The notes: generated by a model from the sequence alone, not told the origin. A stretch of DNA of 64,000 nucleotides from Abditibacterium sp. (GCA_030448265.1 JAUJNG010000001.1:152490-216489); one strand, 5' to 3'. Positions 1 to 9,243 are shown, numbered from the stretch's first letter. Numbers and translations: made by a program.

Positions 1-588
1 TAAAACTCTATCCCCTGCCAGGGGTTCTGCATTCGTAGAAAACGGGCGCTGGAGCGGGGAAAGAGGGCGAGAAAGAGTAGGGCGAGAAAGAGTAGGGCGA
101 GAAAGAGTAGGGCAAGAAAGAGTAGGGCTGGCGGTGCCGGTGAGGGCCGGATCGCCCGCACCAGCACCTGCACCAGCACGGCTCTGATGGTAGACAGACA
201 GGGAGAAGCTGAGAACGCTCTGGGCGACCGACGGCCCTGGGGAGCGCGAGAGGGTGCGGGAAATGCCTTCGAAAGGCAAGGAAAGGCACTGTCAAGAAGC
301 CTGAGATCAAGCCACGTCACGTCACGGAAGCGATTAATTACTGCGCGTTTGACAGAAAACTGTTCGGGTGAAGAAAGAAGAGGGAAGAGAAGGGAAAAGC
401 GAGCGGAAGAAAAAGAAGACACTCATATGAGTGAACTCGCACCTGCCACCTTTTTGTCCAAAACTGGCAGCCAAATGTCCCCGCCGCGCCAAGGCCTTTA
501 GTATTCTTTGGGTGGCTCTCCCAAAATTTTTCCAGAATTATTTCGCCGCTGACGCTTTTTGTCAGTGACGCTTCGTAAGCTGCTTTGC
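1..588. other. gene-free stretch before the cas locus
   Basis: I see no convincing gene here. The short open frames are arginine/serine-rich or purine-run translations without a plausible start. The stretch holds a tandem repeat (69-128), a purine-rich segment (about 365-420), and a small inverted repeat near 549-566 (CTGAC and GTCAG around a T-run). That inverted repeat sits just before the WYL gene and could be its operator, which is only inference. Confidence 0.5.
69..128. repeat. 15-bp tandem repeat, four copies
   Basis: Four consecutive copies of GAGAAAGAGTAGGGC are visible; the last copy has one substitution at its first base. The unit length is a multiple of three, but no credible gene crosses it. 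It is purine-rich on the + strand. Confidence 0.9.
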
Positions 589-1560
589 ATGAACGCCCTG
601 GTGCATCTCTTCGAGCTGGATCGTCGCATCCGTGCGGGCGAGTTTCCCAATGCCGCTTCGCTCGCGCGCGACCTGGACATCTCGGAGCGCGCCGTTTTCC
701 GCGACCGCAAGAAGCTAGTCGAGATGGGCGCCGATGTGGCGTGGAGCAAAGAGCGGGGCGGCTGGTATTACCGCGACCAGGGCTTCAACCTGCCCACCGC
801 AAGACTCTCTGAAGGCGAACTGCTGGCGTTCTTTCTGTCGGTGGAAATTGCGCGTGCCAGCGGCAACGCCGGTTTTGAGGAATGCCTGCAAAGCGCGGTT
901 GCCAAGATCGCACTGAGCCTGGGCGAAGTCGTCTCAGTTGACCTCAACGCGCTGCGCGATTCCACAACCTATTCCTTCTCACCCGCCGCGCGGGCCGACG
1001 CGCTTCTCATGCTGGCTTTGCAAAGGGCAGCCGCCGCGCGCCAGAAGGTGCGGATGCGCTACTTTACGGCTTCGCGCGGGCAGTCGAGCGAGCGGGTAGT
1101 GCATCCCTACCACCTCCATTTCGCGCGCGGCGAGTGGATTCTGATTGCCTTCGATGAGAACAAGGGCGCGGTGCGCTGCTTCAACATCGCTCGCGTCCTG
1201 GGCCACGAACCCCAAAGCTCGCACTTCGAGCGTCGGAGTGACTTCGTAGCGAGGGAGTTTGTGCGCTCGATGTTCTTCGCCGAAGCCGGCGAGCAAACCT
1301 TCCAGGTCGTTGTGCGCTTCGACGCATATCAAGCCCGCTACATCCGCGAGCGAGCGTGGCATCCCGATCAGGTCCTGGAAGAACATCGCGATGGAGGTGC
1401 CACTTTGCGCTTTCCCGCGAGTGGCCTTCATGAAATCGCACGTTGGGTTCTGGGCTACGGTCGGCACGCGCAGGTCGTGGAGCCACCTGAACTTGTTGTT
1501 CTGGTGCGCTCGCACATCGCTGAGCTAACCCAAATTTACGAGGAGAACGCCAATGAATAA
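589..1560 (+). CDS. WYL-domain transcriptional regulator of the cas locus
   Basis: A helix-turn-helix plus WYL regulator of 323 aa. The N-terminus (about residues 1-60) is a DeoR-like winged helix: an ARDLDISERAVFRD stretch carries the recognition helix. The middle (about 150-230) has the WYL core features, with a VRMRYFTASRG strand, a VHPYHL segment and a GEWILIAFDE strand. A WCX-like C-terminal region follows. I chose ATG 589 over an in-frame TTG at 559 because family members begin right before the HTH; neither has a clear Shine-Dalgarno. Its end overlaps the cas3 start by 8 bases, so the two are co-transcribed and translationally coupled. WYL domains often sense nucleic-acid ligands, so regulation of cas expression is the natural inference. 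Family assignment is firm; the ligand is unknown. Confidence 0.85.
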   Translation: MNALVHLFELDRRIRAGEFPNAASLARDLDISERAVFRDRKKLVEMGADVAWSKERGGWYYRDQGFNLPTARLSEGELLAFFLSVEIARASGNAGFEECLQSAVAKIALSLGEVVSVDLNALRDSTTYSFSPAARADALLMLALQRAAAARQKVRMRYFTASRGQSSERVVHPYHLHFARGEWILIAFDENKGAVRCFNIARVLGHEPQSSHFERRSDFVAREFVRSMFFAEAGEQTFQVVVRFDAYQARYIRERAWHPDQVLEEHRDGGATLRFPASGLHEIARWVLGYGRHAQVVEPPELVVLVRSHIAELTQIYEENANE

Positions 1561-4384
1561 CCAAACAGAGGCGCTCTGGGCCAAATCTGATCCCCACCAT
1601 CCACTCTGGTGCCATTTGCTCGACACCGCTGCCGTTGCCCGCGCTCTTGTCCCGCGCTTTGGGGCGATTGAAGGTTTGCCGGCAGGTTGGATCGAGTTTT
1701 TGGTTGGTTGCCATGATGTTGGCAAAGCCGACGCTTGGTTTCAAAACAAAGACGCGAAATCGCGCGGCGAATTAAGCGATTTGGGCTTAGAAACGCCGGA
1801 ACCCAAAGTCAGTGAGCCAGAGGAATACCGGAAATTTCGCCACGAAAAGCGTTCTCAGGAATGGCTCCAGGATTGGCTTGGGGACTCAAAACGCGGTTGG
1901 AATCATAAAGCTTTTAACGTTGTCGCCAAAGCCATCGTTGGGCATCATGGCGAATGGGATTCGAACAACTTTTACAGCACGACCGAGGAAAAACGAATAT
2001 GGCCGCAACTGCGTGATGAGTTGGGCGCAATGGTCTGGGAGATGTCTCGACCCGAACCGGTGGCTCTTGATCTGTTTCCTCACGCGACAGCCGCGGGCGC
2101 AAAATTATCGGCCTACGTCATTTTGAGCGACTGGATCGCATCCAACGACAAGCTTTTCCCGTTTCCCGATTTGCCAAAATTTGAAGAGCCTGACCAATAT
2201 TTCGCGGTCTCGTGTGAGTTAGCACGCCAGGTCGTTGCTCAACTGAACCTCGGCGCGCCCCTCGAACTTCCCGCCGCGCCCAAGCCGACTTTGGCCGAGG
2301 TTTGGCCGCCCGAACATCACCCCAAAATGAAAACGCCACGTCCTTTGCAGACTATATTGGAGGAGCGGCGCGACAATTTGAAGCCAGGGCTGGCGATGAT
2401 CGAAGCGCCCACCGGCGAAGGCAAAACCGAAGCGGCGATTTATCTCGCTCAACTCTGGAACAGCGCCGCGTCGGGACGCGGCACCTTCTTCGCCTTGCCG
2501 ACTCAGGCCACTTCCAATGCAATGTTCGAGCGTTACGCCAAGTTTTTAAAGGTTTGGAAGCCCGATTCGCACACCCGTCTGCTGCATGGCATGGCGTGGC
2601 TACGCGACGATTTGAAGCTCGAAAACGTGGAGTTCCTCCCCCAACTCGACGCCCAAAACGAAAAAAAACGCGCCACAGATCAGGCCCGCGCCGCGCGCGA
2701 GTGGTTTCGCCCTTCGCGCCGCGCGCTACTTGGCGAGGAAGGCGTGGGAACGGTTGACCAGGCGCTTTTGTGCGCCCTGCGCGTCAAATTCGGCACGTTG
2801 CGCTTGCTGGGCCTGAGCCAAAAGACGCTCATCGTAGACGAGTGCCACGCCTACGATGAGTTCATGATCGAAATCCTAGTGCGTTTGCTGCAATGGTGCC
2901 GCGCTTTGGAAATCAACGTCATTTTGCTCTCGGCAACCCTGGCCCACGCTCAAAAAATGGCTCTGGTTCGCGCTTACGCCGGAAAAGACGGCGACTTGAG
3001 CACCCTGGAAATAGCGAATCCACAAGAGGCGCCTTACCCACTTTTGACGTTCGCGCCGCGCGGCGAAGCGGCGTTTCTTCTCAAATGCGTCGCGGACCCG
3101 AAACGTGCCCGCAGTCTGAAAATCGAGCTTCAACCTGGCCTGTTGGAAGACTTCGCGGCGACGGCAAAATTGGCGGCTCAAACGGTTGTCAGAGGCGGCT
3201 GTTTGTGCGTTCTGGCCAACACCGTTCGCGGCGCTCAGGAGATTTTCGCTGAACTGGAAAATTTGAAGACGGCAGGCGAACTTCCCAGCGACTGCCTTCT
3301 CGATTTATTTCATGCGCGATTTCGCGCCGAAAAACGCGCGGAAATCGAGGGGCGAGTCGTCGCTGCGTTCGGCCCCGATGCTGGGGAAGAAAACCAACCG
3401 TCGCGCCCGCGCTGTGCGATCTTGGTTGCCACGCAGGTCGTGGAGCAGAGTTTGGACGTAGATTTTGACTTTTTTATCTCTCAAATCGCGCCGATTGACT
3501 TGCTGCTACAACGCGCCGGACGCCTGTGGCGTCACGAACGCGGCCCACGCGCTTGCGAGTTTCCAACGCTCATCGTTCTCACGCCGCCTGATGGGGTTTG
3601 GAAATTTGGCGCTTCGGGGATGGTTTATCAGCCCGAAATATTGCTGCGAACCTGGGCGCTGTTGAACCAGAGCAAGGAAGACCGCGAATGGAATTTACCG
3701 GCAGACTTTCGGCCTCTGGTGGAAAAGTGCTATCGCCGCGATGCTGATTTAGGCGAGCTGGCCCAAAATGCAGGTTTCGTTGAGGCTTTGGATTTGGGCG
3801 TCGAAAAACGTGACGAATTTCGGCGCCAGGCGGGGGACGAAGCCAAAAAACACCTGTGGATCGAGCCGTCGCCACGCACTTTCGAGCCGGTCGCGCGCAC
3901 TCAAAGCGAGCCGGATGAAGAAGGCGGCGGCGAATCTCAAAAATACTTCGTGGCCCGCACCCGTCTGGGCGACGAGAGTGCGGCCTTACTGGCGATTGCC
4001 GCCCCTGCTTTGTTAAAGCAAGCCAAAACCGACCTGGAAAACGCCACATTGCCGCGCGACCAGCAAAAATCGCCGCCGCGCGCCGTTTTAAAGCAGCTTT
4101 TCGGCTGCAAAGTCGGCGTGCCGCGCTGGTGGCTCTTCGATAAAAACGCTGCTGCCAAACCGCTCGAAGGCTTCGCGCCTTTTTTCGAGGGCCGAAGTTT
4201 CTTGCGCGGCCACATCATCCTGCCGCTTCAAGAACGAAACGGCGAACACGTCTGGCACGGCCAAAAGGGAAATCATCGTTTTGCGCTGATTGACCATCCG
4301 ACGCTGGGGCTGCTGCGCCGCCCTCTGGACGACGCAACCGCTTCCCAAACGCCCATCGAAGCCGACGCGGGCGAGATTTCCTAA
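1553..4384 (+). CDS. cas3: CRISPR-associated helicase-nuclease Cas3 (type I-E)
   Basis: Cas3 is recruited by target-bound Cascade and unwinds and degrades DNA from 3' to 5'. This 943-aa protein has the usual HD-then-helicase order. The HD nuclease (residues 1-200) shows an early His near residue 21, HD at 54-55 inside CHDVGKA, and GHHGEW near 128. The superfamily 2 helicase has the Walker A APTGEGKTEAA near 283, the DECH box near 430 and a SAT motif near 460, followed by the second RecA lobe ending in the QRAGRLWRH arginine-finger motif. The start overlaps the WYL gene. Four bases after the stop lies a solitary CRISPR-like repeat, which is unusual. No truncation is seen. Confidence 0.97.
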   Translation: MNNQTEALWAKSDPHHPLWCHLLDTAAVARALVPRFGAIEGLPAGWIEFLVGCHDVGKADAWFQNKDAKSRGELSDLGLETPEPKVSEPEEYRKFRHEKRSQEWLQDWLGDSKRGWNHKAFNVVAKAIVGHHGEWDSNNFYSTTEEKRIWPQLRDELGAMVWEMSRPEPVALDLFPHATAAGAKLSAYVILSDWIASNDKLFPFPDLPKFEEPDQYFAVSCELARQVVAQLNLGAPLELPAAPKPTLAEVWPPEHHPKMKTPRPLQTILEERRDNLKPGLAMIEAPTGEGKTEAAIYLAQLWNSAASGRGTFFALPTQATSNAMFERYAKFLKVWKPDSHTRLLHGMAWLRDDLKLENVEFLPQLDAQNEKKRATDQARAAREWFRPSRRALLGEEGVGTVDQALLCALRVKFGTLRLLGLSQKTLIVDECHAYDEFMIEILVRLLQWCRALEINVILLSATLAHAQKMALVRAYAGKDGDLSTLEIANPQEAPYPLLTFAPRGEAAFLLKCVADPKRARSLKIELQPGLLEDFAATAKLAAQTVVRGGCLCVLANTVRGAQEIFAELENLKTAGELPSDCLLDLFHARFRAEKRAEIEGRVVAAFGPDAGEENQPSRPRCAILVATQVVEQSLDVDFDFFISQIAPIDLLLQRAGRLWRHERGPRACEFPTLIVLTPPDGVWKFGASGMVYQPEILLRTWALLNQSKEDREWNLPADFRPLVEKCYRRDADLGELAQNAGFVEALDLGVEKRDEFRRQAGDEAKKHLWIEPSPRTFEPVARTQSEPDEEGGGESQKYFVARTRLGDESAALLAIAAPALLKQAKTDLENATLPRDQQKSPPRAVLKQLFGCKVGVPRWWLFDKNAAAKPLEGFAPFFEGRSFLRGHIILPLQERNGEHVWHGQKGNHRFALIDHPTLGLLRRPLDDATASQTPIEADAGEIS

Positions 4385-4388
4385 ACAG

Positions 4389-4412
4389 CATCCCCGCGCA
4401 CGCGGGGAACAC
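4389..4412 (-). CRISPR. solitary CRISPR repeat between cas3 and cas8e
   Basis: These 24 bases, read on the minus strand, equal the first 24 bases of the best-conserved distal-block repeat of the main array (the copy at 13708-13736). They include the complete CCCCGCG/CGCGGGG stem. The last five bases of the repeat (ACCG side) are not conserved. No second repeat lies one 61-bp period away on either side, so this is not a mini-array. It sits in the cas transcript, where its near-palindrome would also form a hairpin. Confidence 0.8.
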
Positions 4413-4622
4413 GTGTGCCCAAAAATGAGCATCGGTGCATCTCCCAATCTCGGAAGAACAATGTGAGTTTAAGCAGGTTCTCCTCCAGCTACATGACACA
4501 TTCTCGATTCAGCCCACCTCATGCTCTTGCGCTCTCCTCAAATCTCGGCAAAGATATCAACCAGTTCAGAGAGTTGTCCCAATATTAGCATCTTAATTAA
4601 AAGCTCAAGAGAGGTGATAGAG

Positions 4623-4853
4623 ATGTCCATTCGCCAGGTTGTCCGGCTCACTTTGAGCCGCTTTGAAGAGTGCCGTAATGATGACCGGTTGCTGTTCGCC
4701 GAGGTTTTTCCCATTTGCCCCGACGCGCACCCCACCACTGTTACCCGCTATCGCGCCCACTTTCAAAACGATCTGGGCTGGTTTTCACCAACCAGACCCG
4801 ATGTTTTGAAACGACGCAACCGGCATAAACGCCGAAACGACGAACGTCAGTGA
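4623..4853 (+). CDS. small basic protein of unknown function inside the cas locus
   Basis: A 76-aa ORF between cas3 and cas8e. I chose ATG 4623 because GAGAGGTGA lies five bases upstream; an earlier in-frame ATG at 4521 has no ribosome site and adds a low-complexity serine-rich leader. The middle (FAEVFPICPDAHPTTVTRYR, about residues 24-43) could form helix-turn-helix-like helices. A QNDLGWFSPT segment follows, and the tail is very basic (KRRNRHKRRNDER). The layout resembles small phage or plasmid proteins with a T-x-x-R-x-R then QN-G-F-P-T pattern; that comparison is from memory, not a search. It splits the cas operon next to a stray CRISPR repeat, so it may be a recent arrival. Function is unknown. 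Confidence 0.55.
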   Translation: MSIRQVVRLTLSRFEECRNDDRLLFAEVFPICPDAHPTTVTRYRAHFQNDLGWFSPTRPDVLKRRNRHKRRNDERQ

Positions 4854-4860
4854 ACGCACT

Positions 4861-4889
4861 GGTGGAAGCGACTGTTCGCTTCCGCCACC
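4861..4889 (+). terminator. hairpin after the small ORF, possible terminator
   Basis: An AAGCGA/TCGCTT stem extended by GGTGG/CCACC with a small bulge follows the stop codon of the small ORF by 7 bases. There is no T-run after it, so it may be a weak terminator or only an mRNA-stabilising hairpin. Confidence 0.35.
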
Positions 4890-4973
4890 CTCACCTGTTA
4901 GTGAATGGGCTTAATCGCCCCAAGTCAATATTTGACCTGACATTTTTTGTGCCAGCTTCTCTGGAAGATCTTT

Positions 4974-6578
4974 ATGAAATTTGATGTTTCGACCGAACCC
5001 TGGATCCCCGTTATCCGCATTGATGGGAATCCCGACGAACTGGGTGTGCGCGACGTGTTGATGCAGGCCCACCAAATTCGCGCGGTTGTTGACCCGATGC
5101 CAACCGTCGAGTTTGGCCTTCATCGCTTTTTGGTGGCTTGCGTCGGTGATATTTTCAAGCCCCAAGATTCGATAGATTGGGGCGAATTGTGGCAGGAAGG
5201 GGCTTTTGATGGTGCGCGTGTAAAGGCTTATTTCGCCGACAACGCGGATTGTTTCGACCTGTTCGACGCGCAAAAACCGTTTCTGCAAAGCGCGGGAATG
5301 GAAGGCGAAAAATCCAAGCCGCTCGCCGGACTTTTGCCGCCGATGCCTTCGGGGACGGCGACCAATCATTTTCATCACGGCAGCGAAAATCAATTCGGCG
5401 TCGCGCCGAAAATGGCGGCGCGACTGCTCACCACCATCGCGCCCTGGATGACCGCAGGAGGCGCGGGGCTTTCGCCCTCGCTCAACGGCGCACCGCCGTT
5501 TTACGTGCTGCCGTTGGGCGACACTCTCTTTCAAACTTTGCTTTTCAATACGCTGGTTTTGAAGGAGTTGAGCCGCGCCCAGGGCGAGGAAATTCCGGCG
5601 TGGCGCGACCCTGTGCCCGTTTCGGCAACACGGGCTGCGGGCGCCTCACTTTTGGCATCGTTTTCCTGGCGTCCGCGTCGGATTCAGTTGGAAGTGGGCG
5701 AAAGCGGCGTTTGCGCCCTGACCGGTCAGCCCACATCCCATTTGGTGAGTGCCATGAAATTCGCTCCTGGCTTTGGCGCGGGTTTTGAGTGGATTGACCC
5801 CAACTGCGCGTTTCGCATTGCCGAAGAACGCCTGATTTTGCGTCCCCGCGATAAACGGGAAGTGTGGCGCGATACCGGCCCGTTGGCGTTGCTGCGCCAG
5901 AAAAGCTGGCAAAGCAAAAACGGGAAAGTCGCCTTTGAACGCCCAGCGATCATCACTCAATTGGGAGAACTCATTTCCGAGCGAATTTTGTCTCCCGACC
6001 ACCCGTTGTCGCTCGCGGTCTACGCGGTGAGAACGGATTTGAAGATGAAAACCTTCGAGTGGGTGCGCGAGATTTTGCATCTACCCTTTCCGCTTTTGCA
6101 GGGACGGCGCGCCGCCATCGAAGCGCAGGGCGCCCTCGAAGACGCCGAAAGCGTGGCGTTCGCGTTGCGCCGCGCCATCAAGATGTCTTACCCGCGCGAA
6201 GGCAAAGGCAACGACGCGGCGTTTGCGATGCTGGCCGCTGCATCCGAAAAAGGATTTTGGCGCGAGCTGCGCCCTCACTTCGACGATTTTCTGGAATTTC
6301 TGGCCCGTCCTCACCCCGACGCGGCGCGCGAGCAAGAGCGCCAGGAATGGCGCGACCGGCTGGGAAAGGTCGGCTGGGAGGCCATCACGCTTGCGCTCGA
6401 TGACATGGACGGCAACGGCGTGGCTCTGGAGCGCCAAACGGCGGCTTACAAAAACTTCCGCGACTCCATTTTGCCCACCGTCAACCCTGAAAAAGCGGCG
6501 GAGCGTGCCGAAAAAGCCAAAACCAAAAAAGCCAAAGCCGCCCCGACCCCATCCAGCGAACAACTTTCGCTGATTTAA
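4974..6578 (+). CDS. cas8e: Cascade large subunit Cas8e (Cse1/CasA)
   Basis: The large subunit of type I-E Cascade recognises the PAM and recruits Cas3. This 534-aa protein begins MKFDVSTEPWIPVIRIDG, a typical Cse1 N-terminus (F-D-x-x-x-x-P-W-I-P-V). It then has the expected long alpha/beta body and a helical C-terminal bundle ending in a lysine/alanine-rich tail (about 505-534). I chose ATG 4974 because the conserved start motif begins there; an upstream ATG at 4947 would add nine atypical residues. It starts the Cascade run cas8e-cse2-cas7e-cas5e-cas6e, with a 10-base gap to cse2. Separation from cas3 by about 590 bp suggests it may have its own promoter. Confidence 0.95.
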   Translation: MKFDVSTEPWIPVIRIDGNPDELGVRDVLMQAHQIRAVVDPMPTVEFGLHRFLVACVGDIFKPQDSIDWGELWQEGAFDGARVKAYFADNADCFDLFDAQKPFLQSAGMEGEKSKPLAGLLPPMPSGTATNHFHHGSENQFGVAPKMAARLLTTIAPWMTAGGAGLSPSLNGAPPFYVLPLGDTLFQTLLFNTLVLKELSRAQGEEIPAWRDPVPVSATRAAGASLLASFSWRPRRIQLEVGESGVCALTGQPTSHLVSAMKFAPGFGAGFEWIDPNCAFRIAEERLILRPRDKREVWRDTGPLALLRQKSWQSKNGKVAFERPAIITQLGELISERILSPDHPLSLAVYAVRTDLKMKTFEWVREILHLPFPLLQGRRAAIEAQGALEDAESVAFALRRAIKMSYPREGKGNDAAFAMLAAASEKGFWRELRPHFDDFLEFLARPHPDAAREQERQEWRDRLGKVGWEAITLALDDMDGNGVALERQTAAYKNFRDSILPTVNPEKAAERAEKAKTKKAKAAPTPSSEQLSLI

Positions 6579-6588
6579 GGAGATTTTT

Positions 6589-7203
6589 ATGCTCGATCTC
6601 GAAACGGCCCCGCCAGGAATAGACGCGGCCCCAACTCCGACGCAACGCATTTCGCCCGTGCTGCAAGACGCGCGCGAGTTTGAAACCCAACTCGCCCAAC
6701 TCTCGCGGGGTCAACTCGCCCAACTCAAGCGCAATGTCGGCCAGCCGTTGCCAGGGCGCGGTGTCGCGTGGTTTTATGGCTTGTTGTATCGCGGCGACGT
6801 GGGACGGCGGCAAAACAACGCCGAAATTTACTTTTTGGTTGCTACGCTCTATGACTTCAACCGCCTCACCACGCCGCGCGGCGACCGCTGGTGGGGTTCG
6901 CTGGGGCGTTCGATGCGCTTGGCCGCCGACAAAAGCGGCTCGGACAGCGTGAAACGCCGCTTTCAAATTCTGCTCGATGCCGATTTGGACGGCGGCGCTG
7001 ATAGCGAACTGGCGTTTCGACTGCGCCAGACCATCCAATGGCTCAAGGGCCACAATGTCGGTTTCGACCCAGCGCAACTGATTTACGACCTGTCTTACTG
7101 GTCGCACCTTGAACGCTTCGTGCAAAAAAAATGGGCGCGCGATTTCTTTGTCGCGCCCGCCGAAGTGCGCGACTTCTCACCAAAAATTGAAGAACCTAAC
7201 TGA
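6589..7203 (+). CDS. cse2: Cascade small subunit Cse2 (CasB)
   Basis: The small subunit forms a dimer in Cascade that stabilises crRNA and the non-target strand. This 204-aa, helix-rich protein has the family pattern: an N-terminal helix with RGQLAQLKRNVGQP, an FYGLLYRG segment, then the RRFQILLDAD helix and a C-terminal WLKGHNVGFDPAQLIYDL segment. AAGGAG lies 6-11 bases before the ATG. It follows cas8e by 10 bases and precedes cas7e by 22. It is slightly longer than the E. coli protein because of an N-terminal extension of about 25 residues. Confidence 0.92.
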   Translation: MLDLETAPPGIDAAPTPTQRISPVLQDAREFETQLAQLSRGQLAQLKRNVGQPLPGRGVAWFYGLLYRGDVGRRQNNAEIYFLVATLYDFNRLTTPRGDRWWGSLGRSMRLAADKSGSDSVKRRFQILLDADLDGGADSELAFRLRQTIQWLKGHNVGFDPAQLIYDLSYWSHLERFVQKKWARDFFVAPAEVRDFSPKIEEPN

Positions 7204-7225
7204 AAACCGGAGGAAACCTCAACTC

Positions 7226-8434
7226 ATGCTCATCGAAATTCACATTTTGCAAAACCACGCGCCGTCCAACCTCAACCGCGATGATTCGGGCAGTCCCAAA
7301 ACCGCCAACTTCGGCGATTTTCGCCGCGCCCGCATTTCGTCGCAGTGCCTCAAGCGCAGCCTGCGCCGCTCCGACGCATTCCAAGATGCGATGCAGGGCC
7401 ATCTCGCAACGCGTTCGCGCCGCCTGCCGCACCTGATCCAACGACGTTTTGAGGCAGATGCGGCGTTGAAGGATTATGCGGAAGTCGCCGCGCAAAAAGC
7501 TTCCGGTTTTGGCACTGCCGATGGAAAAGAACGGCCAAAGAACGTCAAAACTGGCGAGTATGAAACTGCCCAGACCATCTTGTTCACCCAGGCCGACCAG
7601 GACAAAGTTTTTGAAGTTTTGAGTGCCGCAGCGATCCAGGCGGGCAGTGTGGCGGCGTTCAAGAACCTCAAAGCCGCCGATTTGCAAACTAAAGCGCGCC
7701 AGACCGGATTTCGGCCCCTCGCGGTGGATGTGGCCCTTTTCGGGCGCATGGTGACATCGGAAGCCTTCCGCGATGTGGAAGCCAGCACCCAGGTCGCCCA
7801 CGCGATCTCCACCAACAAGGTTACGCCGGAATTCGATTATTTTACCGCCGTAGATGACTTGATAAGCGGCGATTCGAGCGTGGAAACCGATGCGGGTGCC
7901 GATATGATCGGCGATGTCGAATACAATTCGGCGTGCTACTACAAATACTTTTCGATCCACCCCGATGCTCTGGTCGATAACCTCACGGGGCGGGAATTTC
8001 GCCATCAAATCGCCGCTTCCGACCACGCCGAACAAGTGGAGTTGGCCGCCCTCGCAGTTTCTGAGTTTCTGCGCGCGGCGGTGATGGTTTCGCCATCGGG
8101 CAAACAAAACTCCTTTGCCGCTCATCAGTTACCTTTTGCCATTCTGGTTGAGGTGCGGCCCAACGCGCTGCCAATTTCCTATGCCAACGCTTTTGTTTTG
8201 CCGGTGAAGCCGTCGGGCGACCAGAGTTTGCCGCGAGCCTCGTTCGAGAAACTCAAAACTCACGCCCAGGCTCTGACCAAAAAATTCGGCCTCAGGAACG
8301 AGGCGCGCTGGCTGCTCACCGAAGAAGACGGGCTGGAAATCGAGGGTGTGCAAACGCTGGAAAGCCTGGATGCGTTGTGCGGGCAGTTGCAAGAGCGCGT
8401 TTTGACCTTGAAGGCTGCGGGAGCGCAGAGATGA
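7226..8434 (+). CDS. cas7e: Cascade backbone subunit Cas7e (Cse4/CasC)
   Basis: Cas7e polymerises along the crRNA to form the Cascade backbone. The protein is 402 aa. Its N-terminus MLIEIHILQNHAPSNLNRD and the following RISSQCLKRSLR are hallmarks of the family. A later RISTNK-like segment (about 190) and an SACYYKYFSIHPDAL stretch near 235 also fit. I chose ATG 7226, preceded by GGAGG, rather than an upstream in-frame ATG at 7109, which would run through the end of cse2 in another frame. The stop codon overlaps the cas5e start (ATGA), indicating translational coupling. Confidence 0.95.
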   Translation: MLIEIHILQNHAPSNLNRDDSGSPKTANFGDFRRARISSQCLKRSLRRSDAFQDAMQGHLATRSRRLPHLIQRRFEADAALKDYAEVAAQKASGFGTADGKERPKNVKTGEYETAQTILFTQADQDKVFEVLSAAAIQAGSVAAFKNLKAADLQTKARQTGFRPLAVDVALFGRMVTSEAFRDVEASTQVAHAISTNKVTPEFDYFTAVDDLISGDSSVETDAGADMIGDVEYNSACYYKYFSIHPDALVDNLTGREFRHQIAASDHAEQVELAALAVSEFLRAAVMVSPSGKQNSFAAHQLPFAILVEVRPNALPISYANAFVLPVKPSGDQSLPRASFEKLKTHAQALTKKFGLRNEARWLLTEEDGLEIEGVQTLESLDALCGQLQERVLTLKAAGAQR

Positions 8435-9243
8435 ATAAACCCATTTTGCTGCTTCGCCTGGAAGCGCCGCTGCAAAGCTGGGGCACCAGGTCGCGCTGGG
8501 ATGTGCGTGATACGGGCGATGAACCCACCAAAAGCGGCGTTCTGGGCTTATTGGGCTGCGCTCACGGCTGGCCTCGCGGCGATGAGCGACTGCCTCAACT
8601 GGATCGGGGGTTGCGCTTCGGGGTTCGCGTCGAAAACGCCGGACGCAAAATCACCGATTACCAGACCGTGACTGACTTTTTGCCCACAGCAGCGGGTGAA
8701 TGGAAGGGGCAGGGCACGCGCACGCGCAACCCCGCCGAAATGCGGGAAGTCGGAGCTAAACCCGCGACCATCATCTCGCCGCGTGATTATCTCGAAGATG
8801 CCGCATTTTTAGTCGGCTTCGAAGCGCGCCAGAACAATGAATCGCTCTTGAATGCGGCGGCTCAGGCGGTTCAGGCTCCGCACTGGCCGCTCTTTTTGGG
8901 ACGCAAAGCCTGCGTGCCGACACGACCGATTTTCGAGTATTTCGGGGACGGCTATGGGAGTCTGGAAGAAGCGCTCAGGTTTCACTCCTGGGAATGGATC
9001 GGCTTTTTGCGTGCTGACGGTGAGAATTGGAAAAACGAAGGCCGCAGAACCCCCACGCGCCGCTTCGTTGGCTGGGTTGAAACCGATGATCCCGTCCAAG
9101 CCGAGGATCCACTGGCGCCCCGCGCGGTTTCGCGCCAGGATTCCTTGCCATCCAATGCCGCGCGAGTTTTTGGTTTTCGGTGGGTTAAGCCTTTGGCCGG
9201 CATTGCCCCACGCAACCTTTCGCCTGGGGAGGCCATACCATGA
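8431..9243 (+). CDS. cas5e: Cascade subunit Cas5e (CasD)
   Basis: Cas5e caps the 5' handle of the crRNA in Cascade. The 270-aa protein opens with ILLLRLEAPLQSWGTRSRW, the typical Cas5 signature (L-x-A-P-x-Q-S-W-G), followed by EPTKSGVLGLLGCAHGWPRG. The C-terminal half carries the usual YFGDG and WVE strands. The start at 8431 overlaps the cas7e stop by four bases and the stop overlaps the cas6e start by four bases. An upstream in-frame ATG at 8377 lies inside cas7e and adds an unrelated leader. Confidence 0.95.
   Translation: MNKPILLLRLEAPLQSWGTRSRWDVRDTGDEPTKSGVLGLLGCAHGWPRGDERLPQLDRGLRFGVRVENAGRKITDYQTVTDFLPTAAGEWKGQGTRTRNPAEMREVGAKPATIISPRDYLEDAAFLVGFEARQNNESLLNAAAQAVQAPHWPLFLGRKACVPTRPIFEYFGDGYGSLEEALRFHSWEWIGFLRADGENWKNEGRRTPTRRFVGWVETDDPVQAEDPLAPRAVSRQDSLPSNAARVFGFRWVKPLAGIAPRNLSPGEAIP

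Noticed and set aside
1-310. 100-aa minus-strand ORF with PYSFSPYSF repeats
   Set aside because: It translates the 15-bp tandem repeat and otherwise has no protein-like composition.
4413-4473. A second CRISPR repeat next to the stray one, forming a mini-array
   Set aside because: The best candidate (from 4438) matches at only about 13 of 23 bases and sits at 49 bp, not 61 bp.
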